From contig MU004188.1 of assembly GCA_010093605.1 (NCBI GenBank), positions 24,182 through 59,754 on the forward strand: DNA of 35,573 bases, in the 5' to 3' direction. Numbering within the stretch: position 1 is the first letter of the stretch; every line of letters starts with the position of its first letter. The notes below the pieces were generated by a model. It ran no database searches. It had not been told where the DNA came from and worked only from the letters and a program-made list of their open reading frames with translations. Source of the DNA: Lophium mytilinum. Taxonomy: Eukaryota > Ascomycota > Dothideomycetes > Mytilinidiales > Mytilinidiaceae. Positions 1 to 11,901 of the stretch are shown piece after piece. Position numbers and translations under genes: made by a program.

Positions 1-157
1 TATACTTACTATATATAGAGTATTTACTAATAGATTATTATACCTATATATATTAGCTTTATATAAACTATAGGGCTTATAATACTTACCTATTAAGGTC
101 TATTTTATCTATAACTTTATTTATAATCTCGCTATTACCTTTACTATTTAAGGCTAT
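1..157 (+). pseudogene. Left piece of a Ser/Thr/Pro-rich reading frame split by element A (tentative)
   Basis: Codons starting at position 3 run to the element A junction with a single stop, unusual in this TA-rich DNA. If element A and one copy of its target duplication (GCTAT, 153-157 and 8195-8199) are removed, the frame continues directly at 8200 in the frame of the Ser/Thr/Pro-rich relic there. The residues are mainly L, I, T, S, Y and P, and many Ile/Leu/Tyr codons could be RIP products of Thr, Pro and His codons. No domain is recognised. The 5' end lies outside the window. The call rests on stop frequency and frame continuity only, so it is weak. Confidence 0.28.
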
Positions 158-396
158 TATTATAGTTATAGTATAGAAAGGCTTAGTAGTATAAGGTAAC
201 TAGGTTAAATTTAAGAAGTTATATAAAAAGTAGAAAGAGAGGCTTCTAGAAAGAAACTATATATATAGAGGAGAGAGGCGCGTAGGCGCTAGGCGGGCTA
301 GCGCGTAGGCGGCGCTAGGTAATGTAATAGGTATAGAGGCAGGAGGCCGGTAATAGGTAAATTATATAACTAGAGAACGGGGCGTAATCTATTATA
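158..396 (-). repeat. 3' LTR of element A
   Basis: This 239-bp direct repeat pairs with 7956-8194. On the minus strand it should begin TGTAATAG, and the RIP-altered copy reads TATAATAG at 396-389. It ends CTATAATA at 158. It contains the GC-rich core with GGCGCGTAGGCGC near 277-289 that is shared with the element B LTRs. Confidence 0.93.
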
Positions 397-412
397 CTAC
401 CCCCCCATTTAA
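397..412 (-). other. Polypurine tract of element A
   Basis: On the minus strand this reads AAATGGGGGGGTAG and abuts the 3' LTR, the usual primer site for plus-strand DNA synthesis. The equivalent in element B is AAATAGGGGGTAG at 35094-35106. The adjoining 413-455 is a long purine/pyrimidine-biased run that both elements share. Confidence 0.75.
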
Positions 413-860
413 GAACGCTAGAAGGAAATAAAAAGAAAAAGGAAAAGAAAAAGAGGTTATAGGCTATATCGGGTTTAAATATAAGGGCGTAGTTATCTAG
501 TATAGTAAATTATATAGCGTAGTTTAGCTAATTATTAGTTATATACTAGTATATAAGAAGCTAGTATACTTAAGGTATTACTTATAAGGGCTTTTCTATT
601 ATAATAGCTTAGCCTACTTTATACAGCTAAAAATTCTAATCTTATTATAGTTATTATATATAAGGTTGTAATAAACTATATAAGGCTATTAATCGCGGTA
701 TAGAGGTATAGTAAGGTAATTATATAAAGATAAGGGCGTAGGTTGGTATAGAGTAATTATAATTATAATTAGTTAGTAGTAAGGTTATTATTATTATTAA
801 GGTTATTATTATTAGTAAGGCGCGCGCGCTAATTATTATTTAGTTTAAAGTCTAGATAAG
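413..860. other. Non-coding 3' region of element A
   Basis: This stretch between the chromodomain end of pol and the purine tract matches 34735-35090 of element B in reverse complement. It holds a purine/pyrimidine-biased tract, and short AAT/ATT-rich runs near 755-835 that look like degenerate trinucleotide (Asn-type) repeats. I see no gene here. Confidence 0.5.
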
Positions 861-3800
861 AGCCGTTGGCATTAGGGTTAAGGTTATAGAATTTACTAAT
901 TAGGTCCGCGGCTTTAGATATAAATTACTTCTATAGTTACTATTTCTATAGTATAGTATAGCCCTTATAAAGTTCTTTATATTTAAGGTAGTAGTGTTCT
1001 TTTAGTCCGCGGCCGCGCCAGCGGCTATTAATAATGCGCGTAATTAGATATTATTTAACGGACTTAGAGGTAATAGGGTTAATTACCTAAACGGGAGGTA
1101 GTAGTAGCTAGTATTAGCCTAGTAGCGGACGGGACCTATCTAGGTGGAGTAGATATAGGTAGAAGACGGAGTATATTTAAGATTCTTTAAGGCTTATATT
1201 TATAAAGTTAAGTTAAAAGGCGTAACTATTATTAATAATCTTACTAATGTAAAAAGAACTGAGGTTCTTATAATTAAGTAACTTATTTAGTTAGGTAGTC
1301 TTTATATTACGGGCGTTAAGCTAGACCTAGTTATTAACTTAGAGCTTTAGCGGAGGGTTATAGTATTAGTTTATATAGTCTACTTACTTAGTTTATACCT
1401 ATATTATTATAGCCTTATATTTATTTAGAATCTTCTTTATCTAGTTAATATATCTATTACCTTAAAGCTGCCGGCGGCGAATAGTAGTATTATTGCTAAG
1501 GTTTAGTATAGGTAGAGGTTAAGGCGCGGGTTAGGTATTATTTATAATACTAGGTAGAGGTTTAAGGCTAGAGCGCGGGTAAAAACCCTTATTAATAAAG
1601 AATAGCGTTATTATAGTAGAGGTATTAACTTAGTTATTTACTAAAAATTCGCCGATAGGTAAATAATTAACCTAATTATTTTAGCGGTAGTTAATAAATT
1701 ACCTTAGGTAAGCCTTTATAATAGTGTTTATATTTTTAGTTTAGCTATTAGTTTTAGGGTGCGCTACTATAGAAATATTTTAGTAGATACTAAGGCGCTT
1801 ATAGACTTATTTCTAAATATCTAAAATAAAATATAGGTTGTAATTACTAATAATAATGTAAGGAAGTCTATAGAGATAATAGATTTTATAGAGAAAAGTA
1901 TTAATAATATTATAGATAGAAGTACTGCTTATAGAAATATAGTAATATTCCTTACTAGCGCGGTAGATAATAACTAGAATTTTAGTATAGATTTAGCTAT
2001 TACACTTATAGGGAGGGAGCTCTATAATAAAATCTATAGTAATATTAGTCTAATGCTATTCTAGTATATTAAGTAAATGTAGAAGGCCTTATTTCTTATT
2101 ATAGAAGGCCTTTAATTATTTACAACTATAGTAGGCGCTAGTATAGTTTTTAACTAAATTGCGTATACCTAGCTAGAAGTAGTAATGTTAGATAAGTTTA
2201 TATATACTATATTTTTCCGGGTACCTACTAATAGTAGTGTTATAGGTAAGCTATAGAAGCTTAAGGCGTAAATTATTATATATAGGTATATATAATCGGC
2301 CGTAGTAATATAGTTAATTATAGCGGACTTTAAATTTTAAGATATCTAGGTTACTAACTATATTGCGTAGTAATTAAGAAAGTATATATTTACTATTATA
2401 TATAAGCGTAATAAGTTTATAGAGTATAGAGTTAAAGAGCGGTTCTTATAAGTTCTATAGTAGGCTAAAGTAGCCTTTATTAAATAGGTTAGTAAGTATA
2501 CGCTAATAGATTAGGTTAGGGTCTACGTAGAGGTTATTATTATTTACCTAGAGTAGTTTAATTATAAGAGGAGGGTTAGAGTTAAAGTTAGGGTTAGAGT
2601 TAGAGTTAGGGTTAAAGTAAGGGTTAGAGTTAATATTATTATTACGCGCGTAACTATATAGTTATACAGGTGCAAGAAGAAATTAAGAGTATATCTTTAA
2701 TAGTAGCAACTCTATAGCTATTAACGGGTCTAACTCTTTATAGTAAGGTACTAGCCCGATTAGATTTAGTATATAGCCTAGGCTATTATTAGGTAAGCTT
2801 ATTAAAACGTCTAGTAAATAAGATACTACTCTATTCTCTAGGTTATAAGATTTAAGAACCGTTTAGTATTAGAATTAATAGCGAGGATTATTTAGGTCTA
2901 TAGAAAAATCTTATAAATATTTTATAAGGCTATCTAGTTTCCCTTCTAAAACGCCTAGTTAATAGATAATTTTAAAGTTAAAACCGGCGAGAAAGCTAGC
3001 CTAGCGGGCCTGGTAATAGTTAAGGTATTTAGTTAATATAAAGTATTCTAGATTATAATAGTCTATAAGTATATTAGTAGAATTATCTAGGTTAGCGCTA
3101 GCTAATTTAGGTCTCTATTCTTTAAAGGCTTTAATAATAGTAAGTAACTTCTTATTATAGATTTTATAATTGCATTCCTAGGGGTTTATTTTAGAGGAGA
3201 AGAAGGTAATAGAATAGAGTAAGCCGTTTTTACCTTCTTATAATATAACGCTAGCAGTAATATAGTCTAAAGCGTTAGTTTTAATATAGACTTTCTTGCC
3301 GTATTAAAAGTGGTAAAGAATAGGTACTATAGTAAACGCCGTCTTAAGCGCTTAGAAAGCAGTATTATATTTATTATTCTAAGTAAACTACGCCTTAAGC
3401 TTAGTCTTCTTACTATCTATAGTTTTTATTATAGATATAAGTAGGCTAATAATACGCAAGAATGCGTGTATAAAATATTAATAGAAGTTAGTAAATTTTA
3501 AAAACGCCTATATATCGCGCAGGCATATTAGTATTATCTAGTTAATAATAGCGGCAACTTTCTTAGGGTCTATTTAGACGCCGCTAGTTATAATAATAAG
3601 GCCTAGGTATTTAATTTCTATCTTATTAAATTTGCACTTAGTAAAATTATAGTTAAGGCCGGCTTTATTAAGTTATTTAAAAACTTTAGCAACGTGCTTC
3701 TTATATTATTCTTTTATACTATTTATATAGACTAAGACGTTATCTATATAAGTAGAATAGAAGTTATTAAGGTAGTTATATAGCGTTTAATTAATATAGA

Positions 3801-5100
3801 ATTAGAAGCGGCCTAGGCCCCCTATAACACTAAATAGTATAATAAGTAATTTATATTAGCTCTAGTAAGTAGAGAAGGCTATAAGGCCTTTATCTCCCTT
3901 ACGCATTTAAATATAATTAAATGCGGATATAACGTCTAGTTTAGAGTACTACTTAGTATTACTAAGCTTTTAGAGTGTTTCTTAGACTAATAGTAATAGA
4001 TATTAAGTTTTAATTATTATTATATTAACGGCTCTATAGTTAACGCAGAATTAGACCCTACTACCCAGTTTCCGGACGAGAAGTATAGAAGAGGACGTAG
4101 ATAACTATAACTTATAAATAAATCCTTTATTAAGGTTATTATTAATCTATTTCTTAATAACTTTAAGCTCTTCTTTAGATATAGCGTACGGACGGGCTTT
4201 AGGTAGTTTATTAGCGCTAGAAATAAGATTAATTTTATAATTAATTTCTAGTTAATAAGGGGGAAGCGTATTTACTTCTACTTAGTTAAAGATATAGACG
4301 TAGCGGCATAGTTATTTAAGTAGTTATTAAACTATCTCCTTATAGAAGAGGTGCTTCTTAGCGCGCATAAACTTTTTAATATCTTTAGCAGTAATTTTAT
4401 AGACTTTAAGTAGAATATTATTGCCTATATAGAAGGTAATAACTTATAAGCTATTATAAGTAATAATAAAGTTCTTATTCTTATTTTCTAAAGTTTTAAT
4501 AATATAATAAGAAATCTATTTAAGCTTCTATTCTTTATACTTAGAGATGGCGGCTATTTATATATAGGCGTCTATGCTAATAGGTTTCTAGTCTATAAGG
4601 TTATAGTAATTATTAGGTATATTATAAAAACGCATACTATTTACCTAGATAGTAATAGAGTTATAGTTAAAATAGTATATATAGTTCTAGCATAGTTTAT
4701 AGTAAGAGTAAATAAAGTCTAGGCGGCCTACTTTCTAGTTAATAGCTAGGTTATATTCTTAGAGCTAGTTAAGTTCTATAATAATATTATAGTCTCCTAG
4801 GTTAGTAATATAAGCCTAGTAACGGCTCTAATAGCTATTTATATCTATACTAAGAAGGGCTTTATATATTACTTTTTAGGTAATAGCTAATCTATTAGCT
4901 AGTTTAAGAACTTAGGCTTTTTTAAGGGGTTTTAGAGGTAGATTTACTAGGTGCGTAAACTTAGTACTAGTAAATAAATTAGTGGCTCTATAATTAAGAT
5001 AAGAATTAATTTTTATTATTTCTATAGGTTGTCCTTTCTTATAGGTTTATACTATTGCTAAAAGAACTATATTATTTACCCGCTTAATATTAAATCCTCT
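861..5100 (-). pseudogene. pol: pol relic of element A: protease, RT, RNase H, integrase, chromodomain
   Basis: On the minus strand the order is as follows. The protease (about 4960-5010) has active site LDCGAT changed to LNYRAT. Reverse transcriptase follows, with its catalytic box near 3725-3770 reading YIDN for YIDD. Then come RNase H and a hinge with TTAGGG-like repeats (2566-2640), then integrase (about 1690-2080). A chromodomain-like C-terminus (about 880-1040) follows, ending at a segment equivalent to the one that element C interrupts in element B. Pol codons begin at positions divisible by 3 (for example 5007), one base back from the gag frame. Stops are mostly TAA/TAG where CAA, CAG or TGG are expected. 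The first catalytic Asp of RT survives here but is Asn in element B. Confidence 0.85.
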
Positions 5101-5399
5101 ATCTTTATTTTAAAATAGTTTCTATTAAGCTTTACTAAAAGAGGCTGCTAAAATAATAAGCCTTTAGTACTAAAGGTTTTATATAACTAAGTTCTTATTA
5201 TATTATAGACCGCAACTATAGTTTATAACCTTACTTTTCCCTTAGAACTCTTACCTTTAGAGTAGCTAAAGCCGCGGTTATTATTAAGGGTTTTATAGTT
5301 GTTAAAACTATTATTATCTAAAAGTTCTTTAACGCGAGTAGTATAATTATTAAGACGGGGTGCTAGAAATATATCTATCTAATAAGTAGTAAAGCCTAA

Positions 5400-7600
5400 T
5401 TTATTAAGTTAATTTATAGAGTAGTATAGATTTTAGGTAAAGTACTTAAGAAGATAGTAGTAGAAATACTTACCCTTCTTTATAAGTGCTTCTTTATTAC
5501 CTTCGCGGAGTTTATTAGGCGGGGCCTAGTTAGAGAGAGGCGTAATCTTAATATTCTCTTAGGTTATAGAGGCAGTAGCTATAGTTAGAGGGCGTAGAGT
5601 GTAGTTATAGTTGCGGTAATTATAGTTATAATTATTACGGTTTTAGTTATTATAATTATAACTATCGCGACTATTATAATTAAAGCCTTAGGGCTAGTTA
5701 TAATTAAAGTTACTAAAGCTACAGTTAGTAGGTTGCGCGTTCTTATTAATACTATTATTATAGAGCTATTTATATATAGTATTAATCTACTATAGGCTAG
5801 TAGTAAAGCCTTTACCTAAAATAGCGCCGGTAATAATATCTAGGCGGAGTTTCTATTTAAGGTTATAGATATTATTATAGCCTCTTTAGCCTAGAAGGTA
5901 GATTATATATAATTTTATTAGTTTCTATATATAATTAGGTATTATACTACTTATCTAGATAAGCTTATAAAGCTTATTCTTAGTAGTGCTAATTTTATTA
6001 GAGTTATTATATTAGAAGTCTAAGAATATAATAGCTTTCTAGATAGTAAGGAATAGCTAGTAGCTATCTTACTAGGTGCGGAAGCCCTTAAGGAGTATGC
6101 CCGTAAGACACTTACTAAGGTAGATAAGGCGTAAGAGTTTACTAGATTTTATAGTATAGCTACTATAGTTAACTTTATTTAGAAATCTATAATAGAACTT
6201 AGAGTACTTATCCTTATTACTTCTAAACTTATCTAGATAGAGCTAGAACTTATCTTCTATATAAGGGACGCTATTTAGAGTAATACTAAGGTTTTAATAA
6301 TCTTTAGACGTCTTAATATAGAAATCTTAGTAATAGTAACAGGGACAGCTTATATTTTATAAATATAAGCGTAAGCGTAAGTATAAGCGTTAATAAAAGT
6401 AACGCTTATAAAAGTAGTTATAATAATAAGATAGGCTATATATATAATTATAGTAATAAGGAAGGCTTTTATTATTAAATAAGGGCGGGCTAGAGTTATA
6501 GCAACCGCGTATATATTCTATAGTGCGGCGAGCTTAATTTTTATTACTTATATACTCTATAGTATAATAAAGTTAATTAATATTATAGTTGCGGCCTACT
6601 AAGAGGCTATTATTAGCTTGTGCTTCTTCTAAGTAGATTACGCTATTAAGGGAGGCGAGTAGATCTTTAGCTACTGCGGTAATAGAGTTAATAGGTAGTA
6701 GAGGAGTAATAGGGTAGTATAGACGGGGCACTATAGGGGGTATTATTATAGAGGCAGCTATAGTAGGCGCAGGTATAGAAGTATACTAAAGTATCTATAG
6801 TATTTTAATTTTATTCTCTAAAGCTATAAGGCGCGTATTATATTTATACTTATTTTTAGCTACTTAAGTAAAATTAGCTATAAGGTATTCTATAATCTTT
6901 CCTTACTCTATAAATTACTTATTAGCCTAAATATAATTCTTCTACTAGGCCTTAATATCTATATTAAGAGAAGTAATAGTCTTATTAAGAGAAGTTACTA
7001 TCTTTTTATAAGTATAGAGTTTATTTTTATATTCTTCTAGTTTAGTTTTAATATTAAGTAGGCGTTTAAGTTTCTTATATATAGCTTCTAACTTATTATT
7101 CTTTTTATTATATTCTTCTTTAAGAACTCTAATCTTATCTTAAAGGTTATACTATACTTTCTAGTTATCTTTATATATCTACTAGAGAATCTTAGTTATA
7201 GCTTAATAGCTTCTAAAAATATAGAAGAAGTAGATAGAGTTAGCTTAGACTTACGCAAGAAAGTCTTAAGAGTCCGTAATCTTAATTAAACTGTTAAACT
7301 AGTTATTACTGGGCAGAAGTAAATAATCTAGAAACTTAGTAACATTATTAATAGCGTTAAGAAACGTGCTCCGGTTGCGGCCCTAACTAGAAGTATAATA
7401 CTTAGTAATAGAGCTATAGATTATTAGGTCTAGAGTATATATAGAATTATTAATATTATTATCTTTAGTAGCGTCTTTATTCTAGGTAAGCTAATTCTCT
7501 TTCTCTTAGGTTAGCTAAGTATCGGCGCGCACTATTTAGGTAGACTGCTAGGTATCTTCTTAGATAGACTACTAGTTTACTAGCTTTTAGAGGGGCGCAC
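5400..7600 (-). pseudogene. gag: gag relic of element A
   Basis: This is the minus-strand counterpart of element B gag. It has a long Lys/Glu/Leu-rich coiled-coil region (about 6840-7200), then a capsid-like part, then an Asn/Gly/Arg-rich stretch (about 5580-5760). The zinc knuckle near 5420-5470 has all its Cys codons turned to Tyr (TGC/TGT to TAC/TAT). The start codon cannot be placed because ATG becomes ATA under RIP. The knuckle codons start at positions congruent to 2 mod 3, so pol is in -1. Confidence 0.7.
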
Positions 7601-7955
7601 TCTTTAGAGTCTTATAAGGAGACTTAGAGGGCGCGTAAGACTATAAATAAGATAGTAGTAGAAAGTAGAAGGCTAGTTATAAGCTACTGCGCCTAGAGCG
7701 TCTAGGTTCTATTCTAGCGCCTAGTAGAGGCGGTAGATTACTTATTATAGAGGATATAGTAATAGCGCTTAGTAATATAAAATAGTAGTAAGGTAAGATA
7801 GTATAGCTATATACCCTTTAGTATTATATATATAGTTATATAGGTACGCTTACTAGGCTATTAGATAGCTTAGTAAATAAGAATTAAGGTTTAAGAGTTA
7901 AAGTAGTAATAGTAAAAAAGAATTAGTACTAGTTAGAGTATTAGATACAACCTAA
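7601..7955 (-). other. 5' leader of element A with primer-site region
   Basis: This leader lies between the 5' LTR and gag. Directly inside the LTR (7955 downward on the minus strand) the sequence TTAGGTTGTATCTAATACTC is conserved with element B (TTAGGTTGTATTAATACTC at 19005). It occupies the primer-binding-site position, and TAGG may be a RIP product of TGGG. I cannot assign a tRNA. No gene is seen. Confidence 0.45.
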
Positions 7956-8194
7956 TATTATAGTTATAGTATAGAGAGGCTTAGTAGTATAAGGTAACTA
8001 GGTTAAATTTAAGAAGTTATATAAGAAGTAGAAAGAGAGGCTTTTAGAAAGAAACTATATATATAGAGAAGAGAGGCGCGTAGACGCTAGGCAGGCTAGC
8101 GCATAGGCGGCACTAGGTAACATAATAGGTATAGAGGTAGAAGGCTAGTAACAGGTAAATTATATAACTAGAGAATAGAGCGTAATCTATTATA
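7956..8194 (-). repeat. 5' LTR of element A
   Basis: This 239-bp repeat is equal in length to 158-396, and the two differ almost only by transitions. It ends at the target duplication GCTAT (8195-8199). Confidence 0.93.
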
Positions 8195-8199
8195 GCTAT

Positions 8200-9715
8200 A
8201 TTATCTACCCTACTACCTTAATTCTCTAGCGTAACTTTATTAAGTAAACCCGGTAATTTATCTATAGTATTTTACTATCCTTATATATATATACCTTCTC
8301 TACTTTTTTTAACTCTATTATCTAATACCTTATCTATATCTACACCTGCTTCTACCTTATTTTTAAGTTAGGTAAATTCCTCTTCTATAACCTTAGTTAC
8401 TAGTATTAGGTAGAGAGATAATAAGGCAGCGTACTACTCTATCTAAACCTAACTATTATTATACGCTAGTTATATAAACTAACTTATATTAGCTAGCATT
8501 TTCTTCTTATTTATTTATTCTATAGCGTCTATTCTAGAAAGTACTTCTATAGCCTTATTTTATTATACTAAGAATAATTCTACTATAATCTCTTTATTAG
8601 TTATTTATATAAGTATATAAAGTAGTAATATAGTAATAAGAGCTAGTATTTAGTATTATATTATTAGTTCTAGTTATATAGGAGTAGAAGCTGCTATAGT
8701 TTATTAAGCGCGTAAACTTGCGTATAGTATTATAGCCGTCTATAGAGTATTCTAGAGGGTAAGGATAGTATATATACCTATATATATATATAGTATAGCT
8801 ATAGATTTAAGAAATACTTTATAGAAATAGTATATAGTAGATAGAATCTAGCCTAGAGCTCTATTATTATTATTTACGGCTTACTAAGGTATCCCTACGC
8901 TAGAAGGTAGTAATAGAGAGGGTAATACCTCTCTAGTATCTAGAGATAGTAGTAATATAGGTGTATAAGAAGATAATATAGAAGATATAGATAATAGTAA
9001 CTCTAATACTACCTCTTCTACTTCTTTATCTACTTAGGCTACTTCTTTATTTACTTTACTTTCTTTAGCTACTTCTTCTTCTTCTTTAACTACTGCTCTC
9101 TTAATAGTTTATATAATAGTATACTTACTACTATTACTTTAATCTTACTCTATAGCTTCTATTAATTCTATATTACTTTAAATTTTAGGTATATATTAGG
9201 CTACTCTTAACTTACTAGAGTATATACTACTACTAGTAGACTACTAGGTATAAGAAAGTTATATTAGTTAAGTAGGTTAAGAGGTTAGAGAAGTAAGAGA
9301 ATAAGTACTACTATAAGTAGCCCGCCCTAGAGTAGAATATTAGGTGGGTTTAGTAGATAGAGAAGGAGTAGTAGAATAGATACTACTATAGGTAGACTAC
9401 TATAGAGAAGTATATTATATAGGTTATATAGGTTAGATAGATAGAAAAGAAATAGTAAAATAGGTACTACTATAAGTAGACTACTGCAGAGAAGTATATT
9501 ATATAGATTAAGTAGAGGTAGAAGATAATAATTCTTCTATTAAGACGGGTTCTACTTAAGTTTATTAGAACCTAACTATAAATACTAGAAGATTATAAAA
9601 GATATACTAATTATAAGTTATATAATAGTTTTCTCTAAAGGCTTCTAAGGTATAATTAGTTATTAAAAGGGCGTAGGCGCAGGGCGGGTAGAATAAGGGG
9701 CCCTAATATTTATAC
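8200..9715 (+). pseudogene. Ser/Thr/Pro-rich protein relic with short tandem repeats (unknown function)
   Basis: Frame 2 can be read from the element A junction to about 9715. It shows a Ser/Thr-rich N-part (8220-8800), Ser/Thr/Pro tracts (about 8990-9110) and then three diverged repeats of 24-28 codons at 9300-9520. Their core, after allowing for RIP, resembles Q-[VI]-P-P-x-V-D-H-x-R-E-V-H-H-I. No catalytic domain, signal peptide or membrane segment is visible. Stops run at about 9%, not lower than expected in such DNA, so the support is composition plus repeats rather than an open frame. It would be the distal part of the frame at 1-157. The real strand is uncertain. Confidence 0.3.
9300..9520 (+). 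repeat. Three imperfect tandem repeats of about 72-85 bp
   Basis: The block around TACTACTATAAGTAG / GACTACTATAGAGAAG recurs near 9308, 9379 and 9464, each time followed by GAAGTATATTATATAG or a variant. The second and third copies are the most alike. In frame 2 they form a 24-28-codon protein repeat. Confidence 0.6.
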
Positions 9716-10084
9716 TAGAAAGACCTCTAGGGTTTTTAAAGATAATTAGAAATAGATCTAGAATAGAAGTAGAAGTAGGCTTACTAGCCTTTTCTACTGC
9801 AGCTATTTAGTCTATAGCCCTCTTCTTTTTATCTCTCTTACGTTGGTTTAAATCTACTATTAAATGTAATTTAGCTACTTTTTACTCTTTTTTATTCTAG
9901 TACTTTTAGGGGCGTTCTATACTAACTACTAGGTATAGTAGTAAGAGGGATAATAGTTTAGAATATAGAGCTAAGAAGCGGAAAGTAGTTAAAGAGTATA
10001 ATTAGTTAAAAATAAGAATTTATTAATATTCTTATTATAGGGCTTACTCTGCCTAACCTATTTTAACACCCCTTATAGATACAG
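9716..10084. other. Ambiguous coding relic, strand undecided
   Basis: The plus strand, frame 1, has only about seven stops over roughly 120 codons and a basic stretch AKKRKVVKEYN near 9970-10005 that resembles a nuclear localisation signal. The minus strand also reads as a Lys/Gln-rich helical protein and would be the exon downstream of the hairpin intron at 10085-10152. A degenerate copy of the dispersed palindrome may lie at 9697-9742. I cannot decide between the strands. Confidence 0.25.
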
Positions 10085-10152
10085 CTACTTAGTTAAGATT
10101 ACTAGGGAAGGGCCCTAGTAGGAAGGCTTTCTATAGTAGCTCTATTAATTAC
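10085..10152 (-). other. Hairpin intron 1 (68 nt)
   Basis: On the minus strand it runs from GTAATT (10152) to AACTAAGTAG (ends 10085), with the palindrome at 10108-10143. Borders are plausible but less typical than in introns 2-4 and 9. The flanking coding frame is weak. Confidence 0.4.
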
Positions 10153-10494
10153 TTTATCTATAAATATTATATAAACTATATTCTACCCTTTACTTTATAT
10201 ATTTTATTTAATGCGGCTAAAATTTCTATTATATAAGAATACTATCTAGTAGCAACCTATACTAAGGTAAGGCTATTATAATATAAAACCCTTTCTATTA
10301 TATCTATTACCCTCTATAGGTACCTACTACTAGGACTTTACCTTTTCTATAATACTTTAAATTTAATTATATATACTATATATAGTATTATAGCTCTATT
10401 ATAGTATCTTAATATCTAGGAGTTATTATATATAGTAGTAGAAGGCTACTTAATTATAGAGCTATACTCTATGCTACTAGCTACTCTCTTTTCT

Positions 10495-11060
10495 TACTCT
10501 CTATACCTACCTAGAGCTATAACTATAGCCTATAAAATATTTCTAAATTACTAGAATACTATTATATTATATAATAAGTAATTTTCCTTATAAATATCTT
10601 TAATTTTATATTATAGTAGTTCTATATAGCGCTAGTTAAGGTCTTTATTAAGTATAAGGCTAGTATTATACTAAACTCTTTAAGTAACTTCTATTATTTA
10701 GAATCTTACCTCTATATATAACTACTACTACTACTATAGCCTATATATTAATTCTAAGTTAATAAATTACTATTATATTATATATTATATATAATTCTTT
10801 ATATATTTCTTCTATACTATATTATAGTAGTTATATACAGTAGTAGTTATACTAATTCTTAAGTATAAGGCTATTCTTACGCTAAACCCTTTAAGTAATT
10901 TCTATCCTATGCCTACATACTCTATAGCCTCTCTATACCTACCTTAAGCTACTACTACAGCTTATAAATTAAATTAAAGTTAATAGAACGCTATTATATT
11001 ATATTCTAAGTATTATTCTTTGCATGCATACTCTATTTTATATTATAGTAGTTAAATGCG
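10495..11060 (-). repeat. Tandem repeat, two and a half copies of about 216 bp
   Basis: Copies begin near 10501, 10712 and 10933. Each has the succession CTATACCTACC or variant, a TATTATATTATA core, TTATATTATAGTAGTT, then AGTATAAGGCTA and CTTTAAGTAA. The outer copies are 432 bp apart, that is 2 x 216, or 72 codons per unit. Read on the minus strand in the frame that follows the helicase relic, the outer copies share the motif GRYRE. This could be a repeated C-terminal protein module (TPR-like at best) or a non-coding satellite. All copies are RIP-altered. Confidence 0.6.
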
Positions 11061-11352
11061 GCGGTGTAAGGTTATACTATATATAATTCTTAAAGGTTAA
11101 TTTTCTTTATATTAAACTTACTTCTCTCTATCTAACTCTAACCCTCTAGCCCCTATAATAGTAGTAAATAAAAAACTAGATTATCTATAGAATTCTATAA
11201 GAAGATAGTAGATATTTTACGCTACCTCTTCTTCTATATATTAGGCGATAGAATAGAGTCTATAGAAGGGGTTCTAATAAGGCGTCTATTAAAGGTACTA
11301 AGAGGGCTAGAAGATAGAGTTAAAGTAGGTTAATAGGCAGAAGTAGAAGCTA

Positions 11353-11444
11353 CTATAATAGTTAGCACTTAAGTAATATAATAGGCGATACTAAAGGGCC
11401 CTAGTAGAAAGGCTTCCTAAAAAGGCCCTAGAATAAATTCTTAC
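11353..11444 (-). other. Hairpin intron 2 (92 nt)
   Basis: On the minus strand, ATAG|GTAAGA at 11444 leads to the branch/acceptor GTGCTAACTATTATAG| ending at 11353, an unmutated fungal branch consensus (CTAAC). The palindrome is at 11394-11431. The upstream exon ends in phase 1 and the downstream exon supplies two bases, keeping the helicase-tail frame open. Confidence 0.78.
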
Positions 11445-11598
11445 CTATATACTTTATAAGGAATAAAGTATTATTCTTATACTCTTTACCTTTAGAGTTA
11501 TTACTATTTAGCCTACTAAAAGGGTTATTATTATCTATATTACTAAAAATAGCGGGCACTTAATATAAAGGGTTATACTTTAGCCTATATTAATAGAT

Positions 11599-11634
11599 AA
11601 AAGGGGTATAAGCCTTTCTAGTAGTACTCTTTAT
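11599..11634. repeat. Degenerate palindrome copy
   Basis: AAGGGGTATAAGCCTTTCTA followed by GTAGTACTCTTTA resembles the dispersed palindrome with a decayed left arm. It lies in a stretch that otherwise reads through as exon, so it may be chance or an old remnant. Confidence 0.3.
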
Positions 11635-11813
11635 AGGGGTAGGCATATTAGATTTAGTAGAATTTAAGTCTTTAACTATAATAGTAGACTTAGGGTTAAG
11701 CTTATACTTCTTAATAGTAGCCGCTAGTATAGCACTAGCTTTACGCTTCTACTTTAAAGCTTTACTATTTTATTACTCTAGCGTTTTTAGCTTTAGCTTT
11801 AGGGTGGCTTTTA

Positions 11814-11901
11814 CTATAAAATATAGATTAGTAAAGTATAAAGAGGTAAGTAGAGCCCTAGTAGAAAGCCTTCCCGCTAGAATCTATAAGGGCAAACTTA
11901 C
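11814..11901 (-). other. Hairpin intron 3 (88 nt)
   Basis: GTAAGT at 11901 leads to TTTACTAATCTATATTTTATAG ending at 11814 (branch ACTAAT, probably ACTAAC before RIP). The palindrome is at 11852-11885. Phase 1 on both sides: removal joins AGT A to TA AAA GCC and a long Lys-rich frame continues. Confidence 0.78.

Larger units (their letters stand above)
158..8194 (-). mobile_element. Element A: RIP-degraded Ty3/Gypsy chromodomain LTR retrotransposon
   Basis: A structurally complete 8037-bp element lies on the minus strand. It has two 239-bp LTRs (158-396 and 7956-8194), a purine tract next to the 3' LTR, and a perfect 5-bp target duplication GCTAT at 153-157 and 8195-8199. Read on the minus strand, gag lies at about 5400-7600 and pol at about 870-5100, in the same order as element B, to which it is clearly homologous over its whole length. 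Every coding frame is broken by TAA/TAG from C-to-T and G-to-A transitions, so it cannot move on its own. With element B it forms a large inverted pair about 10.6 kb apart. Confidence 0.95.

Noticed and set aside
2566-2640. Possible interstitial or terminal telomere
   Set aside because: The TTAGGG-like units are inside pol of element A, recur at the same place in element B, and are in frame. The window does not end there.
10153-10560. Plus-strand Pro/His-rich open frame
   Set aside because: It has few stops, but the strand is pyrimidine-rich, which lowers stop frequency by itself. The minus strand also reads sensibly and carries the hairpin intron. I left it uncalled.
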